Shown one piece after another: positions 21,677 through 28,473 of a stretch of 28,699 nt of DNA. This stretch comes from a virus. The translations under genes and the position numbers were made by a program. The notes under the pieces are model-generated. The model worked only from the letters and a program-made list of their open reading frames with translations, made no database searches and was not told where the DNA came from. Within the stretch, counting starts at the first letter, position 1; each line of letters begins with the position of its first letter. The stretch spans positions 64,001-92,699 of IMG/VR virus record IMGVR_UViG_3300045973_000209. One strand, given 5' to 3'.

Positions 21677-22036
21677 ATGGACATAAATACTATTGATCAT
21701 TGGATATTTCTAGTTAAGAGAAAGATTACATTTTTCTTTTATCCTGAAAGAAATAGATTAAGTAAACAAGCTAAACTTAATCGTAAAGTTGCTAATATTA
21801 TTAAAGAATATTTTGAATGTGATCTTGGTGATCGTTCCGTAAGTGTAAGTGTTCTTGGTTTAACTAGAGTTTCTGTAAAAGAGAAAAGGACTATAGTTCA
21901 TATTACTATTGAACTTTATAGACCTGGATTATTTATAGGTAAAGCAGGTAAAACATTTGATGAAATTCAGAATAAGATTAGTAATCATTTTGATAAGAAA
22001 GTTAAAATACATATTATTGAATCTAATCTATTTTAA
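21677..22036 (+). CDS. KH-domain RNA-binding protein
   Basis: 119 residues. The C-terminal part is a clear KH domain: VHITIELYRPGLFIGKAGKTF (74-94) holds the RPG and the GKAG (88-91) GxxG loop, followed by helix DEIQNKISNHF and strand KVKIHIIE (108-115). It is close in style to the KH domain of ribosomal protein S3 (RPG-x-x-IG-x-x-G). The N-terminal half is basic and helical (RNRLSKQAKLNRKVANIIKEYF). It should bind single-stranded RNA or DNA and could target host translation or phage RNAs. The start motif fixes 21677; a longer frame from 21617 overlaps the previous gene. Confidence 0.82.
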   Translation: MDINTIDHWIFLVKRKITFFFYPERNRLSKQAKLNRKVANIIKEYFECDLGDRSVSVSVLGLTRVSVKEKRTIVHITIELYRPGLFIGKAGKTFDEIQNKISNHFDKKVKIHIIESNLF

Positions 22037-22038
22037 TT

Positions 22039-22671
22039 ATGTTTAAAAAATGTAAAGTTATTCTGCTTCCTACTAATAAAGCAGAAAATGCTTTGATATT
22101 ACATAATAGAGGTGTTAATCCTTTAGAATATCATGGTAATAAATATCTCACAAGAGATTATTTAAAGAGTGTTGGTGCTAAAGCATTTCATTTATATATT
22201 ATATCTAATGATGAAATTAATATTGCTGATAACTTTATAGGTTTATTTGATGAAAATAATGGAACAATATATAAAGCAATTAATGATTATCCTTTACCAA
22301 ACACTTGCAAAAAAGTTATTGCTTCTACATATATTTCTTTTCTTAATCTTCCTTCTTTAACTAAAGAACAAATTGAATTATATTGTTCTGAATATAATAA
22401 AGGAAATAAGATTGAAGGAGTAATGGTTGAATATAAAAATATATTTGATCCTGAAGGAATAACTATTATAGATGATCCATCTAGTATAATATCAAATGAT
22501 AATTTAAAACTTAAATTAGTTGATAATCATATCATTATTAAATCAATTAAAACTAGTTGGACTAGAGAAGAAGTAATTGAACTTATGTGGAACATTCGTA
22601 ATATTCAATATACTAGCAATCTTACTAATAATAAAAAGATATTTAATGAATGGATTGAATCTAATTTATAA
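22039..22671 (+). CDS. Conserved gut-phage protein (210 aa), unknown function
   Basis: It belongs to a protein type I recognise from many Bacteroides and Prevotella phages. The order is KVILLPTNKAENALILHNRG at the start, HLYIISNDEINIADNFIGLF, then CKKVIASTYISFLNLPSL, IELYCSEYNKGNKIEGVMVEY, and near the end IIIKSIKTSWTREEVIELM. Family members are annotated as hypothetical and no catalytic motif is obvious. It starts after CTATTTTAATT, a one-base-longer version of the early motif. Confidence 0.83.
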   Translation: MFKKCKVILLPTNKAENALILHNRGVNPLEYHGNKYLTRDYLKSVGAKAFHLYIISNDEINIADNFIGLFDENNGTIYKAINDYPLPNTCKKVIASTYISFLNLPSLTKEQIELYCSEYNKGNKIEGVMVEYKNIFDPEGITIIDDPSSIISNDNLKLKLVDNHIIIKSIKTSWTREEVIELMWNIRNIQYTSNLTNNKKIFNEWIESNL

Positions 22672-22682
22672 ACTATTTAATT
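22672..22682 (+). promoter_or_regulatory. Early start motif ACTATTTAATT before ATG 22683
   Basis: An exact copy. Here the upstream stop (22669-22671) lies just before the motif, so the motif is kept even when it is not needed to supply a stop. Confidence 0.6.
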
Positions 22683-23423
22683 ATGAAAAAATATATTATT
22701 TTATTAGCATTAGTATTATATGGTTGTACAAAACAACCTATTGAGCCTATTTCAAATGATATAAAATTATCTTTTGATTATACTCTTCCTGTTAAATCAG
22801 GAGATATGACTACTAAAGGTAGTTCACTTAGTTATATAAACTTTTATAATAAATATATAGCAACTAAGATACTAACACCAAAGACTTATAATTTAAATTT
22901 TATAAATCTTGATAATAATTTTAGATATGGTGCTAGTGGAATATGGGAAGCACATGATTTAATCTCTATACCTGCAGGTAGATATCATGTAATTGGTGAT
23001 TCTAGAGCAGATGAAGACTGTAGTGATATTTGTTCATTTTTATTTAATGATACTATTACTATTTCATCTGCTACTATTACATTACAGTTAAAAGCTAAAT
23101 ATGCTTGTTCTTTGATTTTACTTGATACTACTAATATTGGATGGACACAGTTTTCAACTACACATCCTAATACTGCTGTTATTGCAGATGGTATGATGAA
23201 AACTGATGATTTATTTCATTCATTTATTAGTGATCAGGTTAATGGATCAAACTATATTAATTATAGTATAGATTTATGGATTTCTAAAAGAGCTGTAAAT
23301 GGTGCTGCTGGTGGTACAGGAATGTCAATATCAATAACTAGTTTTAAATGGGAAACTGGTAAATATTATTATATTGAAAATACTGGTAATACATATGTTA
23401 TTCCAATGATGATAAATAAATGA
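22683..23423 (+). CDS. Lipoprotein, surface or periplasmic (246 aa)
   Basis: The signal peptide MKKYIILLALVLYGC gives a lipobox with Cys15, followed by TKQPIEPISNDIKLSF. The mature part is beta-rich with SIPAGRYHVIGDSRADEDCSD, TITLQLKAKYACSLILLDTTN and a Gly-rich turn (NGAAGGTGMS). The pattern recalls Bacteroidetes fimbrillin-like or related surface lipoproteins. A phage-encoded lipoprotein in the early arm could mask receptors (superinfection exclusion) or alter the envelope. There is no clear surface-export signal (acidic run) after the cysteine. Confidence 0.82.
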   Translation: MKKYIILLALVLYGCTKQPIEPISNDIKLSFDYTLPVKSGDMTTKGSSLSYINFYNKYIATKILTPKTYNLNFINLDNNFRYGASGIWEAHDLISIPAGRYHVIGDSRADEDCSDICSFLFNDTITISSATITLQLKAKYACSLILLDTTNIGWTQFSTTHPNTAVIADGMMKTDDLFHSFISDQVNGSNYINYSIDLWISKRAVNGAAGGTGMSISITSFKWETGKYYYIENTGNTYVIPMMINK

Positions 23424-23426
23424 ATT

Positions 23427-23597
23427 ATGGAAACTCCCAATAAAGATGAGAAAGTAGAATATAAGTGGATAGATAGGTGCTTCACTAGAGATGATCTTGA
23501 ACATGCGTTTAAAGCAGGTATGAATTTTGTTAATGGATCTAAAATAAATTTTAGTACATGGTTTGCAAACTATTTAAAACAACTTAATAATGCTTAA
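23427..23597 (+). CDS. Small conserved phage protein (56 aa)
   Basis: METPNKDEKVEYKWIDR, then LEHAFKAGMNFVNG, and the end FSTWFANYLKQ. The F-KAG-x-x-F plus F-x-x-WF pattern is one that I recognise from small Bacteroides phage proteins of unknown function. The start ATG follows TGAATT, the upstream stop being 4 bases before, and the end overlaps the next gene by 8 bases. Confidence 0.72.
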   Translation: METPNKDEKVEYKWIDRCFTRDDLEHAFKAGMNFVNGSKINFSTWFANYLKQLNNA

Positions 23598-23817
23598 TAT
23601 ACTTATAATTTTAATCGTAATATGTGTTGCTTTTGCATTAACAGAAGCAACACTATTTATTGCTATATGGCAAATACTATTACTAATTAACATGATTCAT
23701 AATCCATATCGCAAGTACCATATATTTGCATTCTTTGGACTATTAACTATGATGGTATTAGTAGTAATAAAGTTCTTTCAACTATTTATTCCATACGCTA
23801 AATTATTAGACTTATGA
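23590..23817 (+). CDS. Small membrane protein (75 aa)
   Basis: Two long hydrophobic segments, LNILIILIVICVAFALTEA (2-20) and IFAFFGLLTMMVLVVIKFF (45-63), with ATLFIAIWQILLLINMIHN between them. It therefore probably has three membrane spans. It starts inside the end of the gene before and ends with an ATGA overlap into the next. Function unknown; an inner-membrane location is nearly certain. Confidence 0.75.
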   Translation: MLNILIILIVICVAFALTEATLFIAIWQILLLINMIHNPYRKYHIFAFFGLLTMMVLVVIKFFQLFIPYAKLLDL

Positions 23818-24113
23818 AAACAATTAATGAACTTCTGATTATTATGCGTGATAATATTGATAAACTTCAAACAGGTTTATGTTTATTATATGATACCTTA
23901 TATTATGATTGTAAACTTATAACTTTAGACGAAGCTATATTATTAAAAAATTACATTAATAATAATGCTCCTACTATAAAATCTAAGTTATTTGAACCTC
24001 ATGATAGTATATACTATTGGCCTGTTGAAGCTAGAGTTGGTAAAATAGAAGCTATTAAACCTAGACTAAGATGGCTTAACTATCATATTAAAATAACTTC
24101 TAAAAAGAAATAA
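23814..24113 (+). CDS. Conserved gut-phage protein with YYWP motif (99 aa)
   Basis: Helical N-terminus (INELLIIMRDNIDKL) with GLCLLYDTLYYDCKLITLDEA, then LLKNYINNNAPT and the signature DSIYYWPVEARVGK with LRWLNYHI. GLC near the start, IT-x-x-E, NN-x-P, YYWP and RxxWLxxHI form a recognisable family of small Bacteroides phage proteins of unknown function. It is coupled to the genes around it. Confidence 0.82.
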   Translation: MKTINELLIIMRDNIDKLQTGLCLLYDTLYYDCKLITLDEAILLKNYINNNAPTIKSKLFEPHDSIYYWPVEARVGKIEAIKPRLRWLNYHIKITSKKK

Positions 24114-24114
24114 T

Positions 24115-24321
24115 ATGAGAAACCTAGAATTAGAAAAAACTCTTTATACATATATAAAAGAGAATGAAACTGAGCATATAGACTTTGTTAATATAATAAA
24201 TGCTTTTCCTAAATATAGTTATATTACATTAATGCAAAGTCTTGTTGATCTTAGAATACATCATAAAATAGAAAGAATTCAACTATTTGGTGGATATCAT
24301 AAATATATGGCATTATGTTAA
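24115..24321 (+). CDS. Small hypothetical protein, winged-helix-like (68 aa)
   Basis: Three short helices (LEKTLYTYIKENE, FVNIINAF, YITLMQSLVDLRIHHKI) are followed by a hairpin (IERIQLFGGYHKYMA). That order would fit a winged helix-turn-helix and thus a DNA-binding regulator, but it is short and the identity is inferred from predicted order only. The stop overlaps the next start by 7 bases. Confidence 0.68.
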   Translation: MRNLELEKTLYTYIKENETEHIDFVNIINAFPKYSYITLMQSLVDLRIHHKIERIQLFGGYHKYMALC

Positions 24322-24608
24322 ACTATATTAAATATCATAAAGAATTTATAGCTTTTTTAAAAGATAATGGAGCATTTCATATGTTTCATAATCATTATGC
24401 TTTAAATAAAAAACTTCCTGAAATAGAAAGAAGATTACCTGGAATATTTCCAATAGATCTTTCTGTTTATTATGAAACTAATGATCCTGTATCGTGGATT
24501 AGTAATGCATTTTGGTGGTCTGGTAAAGATTATGAACTATGGCAAGAATTACATAATAAATGGAATGCAAAATTGGGTGAATTAAAACAAATAGAATATA
24601 AATCATGA
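24315..24608 (+). CDS. Conserved gut-phage protein with WISNAFWW motif (97 aa)
   Basis: The protein starts YIKYHKEFIAFLKDNGAFHMFHNHY and ends DPVSWISNAFWWSGKDYELW, then LHNKWNAKL. FI-x-FL-x-x-x-GA-x-x-x-F and DP-x-x-WI-x-x-AF-x-W are features I know from small phage proteins of unknown function. It overlaps the genes on both sides, within a tight run of coupled small genes. Confidence 0.8.
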   Translation: MLNYIKYHKEFIAFLKDNGAFHMFHNHYALNKKLPEIERRLPGIFPIDLSVYYETNDPVSWISNAFWWSGKDYELWQELHNKWNAKLGELKQIEYKS

Positions 24609-24886
24609 AAAAGCAAATTAAAAGATTAGCAGATAATACTGCAATAAGAAAAGGTATGTATGTGCATACTATTGATAAAGTTAATGATATGTTTGCTGGA
24701 ACAGAACAACAAACATTAAGGATTAAATTAGCATATGAAAAAGACGGAATGTCTCATAGCGGATTACTGGTTGGTGAAGATGATTGTTATACTAATGAAT
24801 TATTATGGTATAAAGTAACTAGTCTTCGTAAAGCAACTGAAAATGAAATTAAAATATATAAAAAGGAACATGAAAAAGCAAATTAG
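24605..24886 (+). CDS. Small hypothetical protein (93 aa)
   Basis: Basic and beta-like: KKQIKRLADNTAIRKGMYVHTI, TLRIKLAYEKDGMSHSGLLVGEDD, and a helical end (ATENEIKIYKKEHEK). The RKGMYV and LLWYKVTSLRKAT order may be an SH3-like small barrel. It is coupled by ATGA to the gene before and overlapped by 17 bases by the lipoprotein after it. Function unknown. Confidence 0.72.
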   Translation: MKKQIKRLADNTAIRKGMYVHTIDKVNDMFAGTEQQTLRIKLAYEKDGMSHSGLLVGEDDCYTNELLWYKVTSLRKATENEIKIYKKEHEKAN

Positions 24887-25208
24887 ACCTTTAATATTTC
24901 TTATAACAGTATTTATCTTTGTAGTAATAACAGGATTGTGTAGTTGTAATTATTATGCATATCCTCATACACCTACTCAAATAGAAACATACTATCATAG
25001 TGAGCCTACTAAAATGACTGCTGAAGAACAGAAAGCCGATAATGAATATCAACTCTGGAGAGCAGAGCAATTATCTAAAGGTATGGAATGTACTGGAAAA
25101 GGTGCAAGAAGTACTGATTTGGATGTTGTTAAAAATATGTCTACTAATCCTAATACTTCTACTAGAATAGATCTTACAGTTAGAAATTCTAATCCGTATA
25201 AAAAGTAA
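24870..25208 (+). CDS. Small lipoprotein (112 aa)
   Basis: I choose ATG 24870 because it gives a clean signal peptide, KKQIRPLIFLITVFIFVVIT then GLCSC, with lipobox Cys near residue 26. It also has AAAAGGAAC ahead as a weak Shine-Dalgarno. An earlier ATG at 24843 adds a second basic stretch. The mature part is polar with TPTQIETYYHSEPTK, AEEQKADNEYQLWRAEQL and a Ser/Asn/Thr-rich tail. It is a second lipoprotein in the early arm. Likely periplasmic or outer membrane; function unknown. Confidence 0.75.
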   Translation: MKKQIRPLIFLITVFIFVVITGLCSCNYYAYPHTPTQIETYYHSEPTKMTAEEQKADNEYQLWRAEQLSKGMECTGKGARSTDLDVVKNMSTNPNTSTRIDLTVRNSNPYKK

Positions 25209-25215
25209 TTCAGTT

Positions 25216-25491
25216 ATGAAACTAGTAATAGCCAAAGTATGTATAGATTTAATAGGTGAAGAATATCTAGAATTTCATGATGGGCGAACAGGTCATCCAT
25301 TCATACTAGATATGTCCATCTGTAAGATTTCTACTAAAGAACGTGCTATTGATTTAGAAGCACAATTTACTATATTATATCCATTTCCAGAATATCGTAT
25401 GGAATCAATGGTTATAATAGAAGAAGAATCCTTATTTGAATTAGTATTTGCAGCATCTAATTTTGCTTCATTTACAATCTTATCAGATTAA
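25216..25491 (+). CDS. Small hypothetical protein (91 aa)
   Basis: It starts KLVIAKVCIDLIGEEYLEFHDG, has the centre HPFILDMSICKISTK and ends in an acidic helix (MVIIEEESLFELVFAASNF). An alpha/beta fold is likely. No known family. It is followed by a 121-base gap with a weak hairpin (TAGCAC 25531-25536, GTGCTA 25547-25552). Confidence 0.7.
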   Translation: MKLVIAKVCIDLIGEEYLEFHDGRTGHPFILDMSICKISTKERAIDLEAQFTILYPFPEYRMESMVIIEEESLFELVFAASNFASFTILSD

Positions 25492-25601
25492 ATTTAACAT
25501 ATTATAGTGTTAGATGTAAAATATTTTTATTAGCACCAGTAAATAAGTGCTATTATCATTACTATTATTCAATAATTTTTTGTATATTTAAACAAATTTA
25601 A

Positions 25602-25612
25602 TCTATTTAATT
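25602..25612 (+). promoter_or_regulatory. Early start motif (one mismatch) before ATG 25613
   Basis: TCTATTTAATT, differing from the consensus only in the first base, after a true intergenic gap. A TTTTG lies about 22 bases upstream, which could complete a Bacteroidetes-like promoter. Confidence 0.5.
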
Positions 25613-25894
25613 ATGAAAGATGATGCAGTTATAATAGAAGGTACAATATTAGTTGCAACAGAAGATCAACTTACTAGTTGTGGTATCTTATATTTAAAGA
25701 AAGGTTCTATTGTAAAAGTAGCCAGATATGTTAAAGATTGGCATGATGATATAAAAGTATTTAGAAATCATGAAGCCGAAGATGATGACAATACTCATTG
25801 GTTAGCAAAAGAAAAAGCTAGATTAGCTACTAATGATGAGATTATTATGTGGGAAAATGATTGTTATTTTATTAATGTTATTAATACTATTTAA
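25613..25894 (+). CDS. Small hypothetical protein (93 aa)
   Basis: An acidic alpha/beta protein with VIIEGTILVATEDQLTSCG, LYLKKGSIVKVARYVKDW, the acidic stretch EAEDDDNTHW and helix KEKARLATNDEIIMW. The KKGSIVKVARYV segment and late ATNDEI suggest a small beta-barrel related in style to the 93-residue protein at 24605 (which has KATENEI), perhaps a distant paralogue. Its end INTI lies inside the next start motif. Confidence 0.72.
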   Translation: MKDDAVIIEGTILVATEDQLTSCGILYLKKGSIVKVARYVKDWHDDIKVFRNHEAEDDDNTHWLAKEKARLATNDEIIMWENDCYFINVINTI

Positions 25895-25896
25895 TT
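25886..25896 (+). promoter_or_regulatory. Early start motif ACTATTTAATT before ATG 25897
   Basis: An exact copy with the upstream TAA stop embedded. Confidence 0.55.
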
Positions 25897-26283
25897 ATGT
25901 GTGAACTTACTAGAATAACTAAACGTAAATCAGCTATTATTTATAAAGCTGTAGAAAAGGATGTTAATGGTAACTATTATTCTTATTTTGCTGGACTTCC
26001 TATAAAATTAGGTAAAGTAGACAGTACTACTAGAATACATACTTATGATAATATTAGAAGTCATACTGGAACGATTATAACAAGTCTTCCTTGTGGTAGA
26101 GATACATTAGCTATTGGAAGAACTATGGGTGTTATTAAATTATCTGTTGTAAAACAAATATTTAATAATAATGTTATTATATTAAAAATGGAAATTGGTG
26201 GTTCTATTGCTGAAGGTATGTGGGATAAAAATCTTGTATTAGCAGGTACTGAAATTATATCATTTAAAGAAGTAAAAATATGA
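25897..26283 (+). CDS. Conserved gut-phage protein (128 aa), unknown function
   Basis: I recognise the type from Bacteroides phages: start MCELTRITKRKSAIIYKAVEKD, YYSYFAGLPIKLGKVD, then GRTMGVIKL and VVILKMEIGG-like segments (here NVIILKMEIGGSIAEG), ending AGTEIISFKEV. Proteins with this order are annotated as hypothetical. It is beta-rich with no enzyme motif. It ends with an ATGA overlap into a membrane protein gene. Confidence 0.83.
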   Translation: MCELTRITKRKSAIIYKAVEKDVNGNYYSYFAGLPIKLGKVDSTTRIHTYDNIRSHTGTIITSLPCGRDTLAIGRTMGVIKLSVVKQIFNNNVIILKMEIGGSIAEGMWDKNLVLAGTEIISFKEVKI

Positions 26284-26702
26284 ATCTAGATTTACTTATA
26301 GCACTAATTCTACTTAGTATTATTAGTGCTTTTATAGGATTCGGATTCAATAGAATGCAAGATCCTGATATGATATTTCAATGGTATAGAGAATGGCTTA
26401 ATAGAATGCCATATATACCTATTAAAAGATATCAAATTGACTATCTATCTACTGTTAGTAATCCTAAACCTATTCTTACTACTATTAGACATAAAAAAAG
26501 TATGTTTCTCTATTATTTAAGTAAACCTCTAGGTCTATGTATTATATGTAATACAACGTGGATTGGAATGATTTTAACCACTATCTTTCTTTTTAAGGGG
26601 GATTGGATAATTATTCTATATGATCTAATTGTAGGTTGTAGTAGTGCTGGATTAGTTGTACTTATTGTTAATAAATATAATCAATTACAAAGAAATAAAT
26701 GA
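26280..26702 (+). CDS. Membrane protein with CxxC motif (140 aa)
   Basis: Membrane segments lie at about 4-22, 89-106 and 112-131. KPLGLCIICNTTWIG (82-96) places a Cys-x-x-Cys at the start of the second helix, a pattern seen in phage and prophage membrane proteins (KPLGxCxxCxxxW) of unknown role. The cysteines might bind metal or form a disulphide. The gene is in a coupled pair with the next small membrane protein. Confidence 0.78.
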   Translation: MNLDLLIALILLSIISAFIGFGFNRMQDPDMIFQWYREWLNRMPYIPIKRYQIDYLSTVSNPKPILTTIRHKKSMFLYYLSKPLGLCIICNTTWIGMILTTIFLFKGDWIIILYDLIVGCSSAGLVVLIVNKYNQLQRNK

Positions 26703-26703
26703 T

Positions 26704-26949
26704 ATGATAACAATAATTATCTTAATAGTAATTTATTTACTATCAGTATATTTAGTATGGAGATATGCTCATATAGCATATTCAGAAGATGGTATTTGGG
26801 ATGGAGACAAGCCTGATGGTGTTATAGCAATGCTTATGATACTTCCTGGTGTAAATACGGTTGTAGGTATTATATTTCATTTTATACATTCTCCATATGA
26901 AAATAAAGAATATACGTTTCTTAATAAACTATTTAAATTAAAGAAATAA
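26704..26949 (+). CDS. Small two-helix membrane protein (81 aa)
   Basis: I choose ATG 26704 (MITIIILIVIYLLSVYLVW) just after the upstream stop. A longer frame from 26656 overlaps that gene by 47 bases. Segments at 2-19 and about 44-62 (LMILPGVNTVVGIIFHFI) cross the membrane, separated by a loop with EDGIWDGDKPDG. It ends in a basic tail KLFKLKK. Inner-membrane protein of unknown function. Confidence 0.75.
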   Translation: MITIIILIVIYLLSVYLVWRYAHIAYSEDGIWDGDKPDGVIAMLMILPGVNTVVGIIFHFIHSPYENKEYTFLNKLFKLKK

Positions 26950-26952
26950 TCT

Positions 26953-27498
26953 ATGATAACTTTTAGAGTTACCAAACAAGACTTTAAAGTAAACACTTTC
27001 TTTACAAAAAAGTCTACATCAATTGCTAATTCACAATTAGCATTTGGTTATTTAAAATCAATTGATAAGAAAGGTAATTGTATTGCTATTTGGTATAGTA
27101 ATTTTATTAAAGCTGAACTTCACTTTAAATTAAAAGAACTTAAAGTGAACTATAAATCTATTTATCCTTATTTTAATAATAAAGTTATGAGAGGTGGAAT
27201 ATGGAAACATAGTTATCTTACTTTATTAAATAATATATGTCCTGAAAGAGGATTCAGTAGAATTAAAGTTGATAAGATGACTTATAAGATTCACCCCTTA
27301 AAAGGAAATGATGTGATTATAAGTAATGCACGTAAAGTACTTGAACATAATCTTACAGTTCTTGAAGGTAAGATTATAAAAACTAATAAACATGTTTTTG
27401 ATGTAAAATCAAAAGATGGTACATTTAGTTTATTAAGATGTGATTTTGAGATTCTTCCTCAAGATTATTTTATATTATTAGCTATAAGATGTAATTGA
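26953..27498 (+). CDS. Hypothetical basic protein (181 aa)
   Basis: A basic alpha/beta protein: ITFRVTKQDFKVNTFFTKKS, LHFKLKELKVNYKSIYPYF, GGIWKHSYLTLLNN and the C-terminal half VLEHNLTVLEGKIIKTNKHVFDV. Two FKVN/LKVN-like units suggest internal similarity but not a clear repeat. No family recognised. It begins 3 bases after the preceding stop and ends 1 base before the next start. Confidence 0.76.
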   Translation: MITFRVTKQDFKVNTFFTKKSTSIANSQLAFGYLKSIDKKGNCIAIWYSNFIKAELHFKLKELKVNYKSIYPYFNNKVMRGGIWKHSYLTLLNNICPERGFSRIKVDKMTYKIHPLKGNDVIISNARKVLEHNLTVLEGKIIKTNKHVFDVKSKDGTFSLLRCDFEILPQDYFILLAIRCN

Positions 27499-27499
27499 T

Positions 27500-27916
27500 A
27501 TGTTTAATTTTGTAGATAAAGTAGTAGAGTCACTTAAACATGAGCATACTCCTGGTAAGAGAGTAAGTGTTAAAGTAATATGGAAAAATGGAGTATTTGT
27601 AGGTAAATATGGTGATAAACTAGTTAGTATCGCTGATTATGATGATCTTACTAATTGTAAGTGGCTCTACGCTTTACCTACTAATACTTATTATACTCCA
27701 TGGCATAGAAGTCCTTATGATGCACCTGTTAAACCTGATAAAAATGCATTAGAAATGCGATTAAGATTTTGGGGTAAATATAAAACAGGTATGACTATAT
27801 ATGGTAAGATAGTTGATAATGTATTTCATGAAGTAAAACATAGAGATAATGAATCCGGTATTCCAAAAGTTATTGCAGAACAAATCAGCGATGCGGCCAT
27901 TCATCCAGTGGTATGA
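27500..27916 (+). CDS. Hypothetical protein (138 aa)
   Basis: FVDKVVESLKHEHTPGKRV, then VSVKVIWKNGVFVGKYGDKLVSI, CKWLYALPTNTYYTPWHRSPYDAPVKPD, LEMRLRFWGKYKTGMTIYGKIVD. An aromatic- and Pro-rich centre lies between two small beta segments. The C-terminus (IAEQISDAAIHPVV) overlaps the next gene by 26 bases (start at 27891). This overlap region is more GC-rich than its surroundings. Function unknown. Confidence 0.75.
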   Translation: MFNFVDKVVESLKHEHTPGKRVSVKVIWKNGVFVGKYGDKLVSIADYDDLTNCKWLYALPTNTYYTPWHRSPYDAPVKPDKNALEMRLRFWGKYKTGMTIYGKIVDNVFHEVKHRDNESGIPKVIAEQISDAAIHPVV

Positions 27917-28199
27917 TGGAAAGTATCCTAATTCTCTTGCTATATTTCAGAATCTTCCTTTTGAACATCAACTTGGTGTATATTTAGCCTATTTTGAAAC
28001 ATTATATAAATTATATATAATTGTTAGTCCTAAAGGTTATAGTGTACAATTTGTTGATAGTAGAACTATTCCTCTAAGTACTAGAGAATCTATGGCATAT
28101 AATCATTATAAATTTGATTATAATGAACCAAAGAGTATTATATATGGCTATGAATTAGCTATTAATTGGTTATTTGAAAATTATGATGTACCCTTCTGA
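27891..28199 (+). CDS. Conserved gut-phage protein, MRPFIQWYDGKYP type (102 aa)
   Basis: I choose ATG 27891 because the family I know from Bacteroides phages starts M-x-PFI-x-WYD-x-KYP and goes on F-x-x-x-PF-x-x-Q-x-GV. Here YDGKYPNSLAIFQNLPFEHQ follows, then the glycine-rich strand VSPKGYSVQFVDSRTIPLS, and the end IIYGYELAINWLFENYDVPF also matches. A longer frame from 27849 would add 14 residues inside the preceding gene. Function unknown. Confidence 0.8.
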   Translation: MRPFIQWYDGKYPNSLAIFQNLPFEHQLGVYLAYFETLYKLYIIVSPKGYSVQFVDSRTIPLSTRESMAYNHYKFDYNEPKSIIYGYELAINWLFENYDVPF

Positions 28200-28201
28200 A
28201 A

Positions 28202-28471
28202 ATGAAAACAAATAGAGATATTACTTATCCTATTGCTAAACAAATAACAGCAATAGCAGTAGATAGATTTGAAATAAAAGGTGAACCTAGACAATTTACA
28301 GTACAAATTGATCCTCTTATTTCTAATATGATGTTTCATAGAGAACTTGAAATAATAGCTCATGAAAGACTTACTACAATAATGAAATTATCTAGAATAC
28401 TAGATGATAATATGTTGTTTACTGTTGCTGATGCTTTAGATTTAGAAGTTAATATTAAAAAAGATAAATAA
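28202..28471 (+). CDS. Small hypothetical protein (89 aa)
   Basis: The N-terminal half has DITYPIAKQITAIAVDRFEIKGE and FTVQIDPLISNMMF. The C-terminal half is helical (ELEIIAHERLTTIMKLSRIL, LFTVADALDLEV). It is all-soluble and possibly a small DNA- or protein-binding fold. No family recognised. The start is 2 bases after the upstream stop. Confidence 0.72.
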   Translation: MKTNRDITYPIAKQITAIAVDRFEIKGEPRQFTVQIDPLISNMMFHRELEIIAHERLTTIMKLSRILDDNMLFTVADALDLEVNIKKDK

Positions 28472-28473
28472 TT

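Noticed and set aside
25531-25552. Terminator after the 91-residue gene
   Set aside because: The stem is only 6 bp and is not followed by a T-run.
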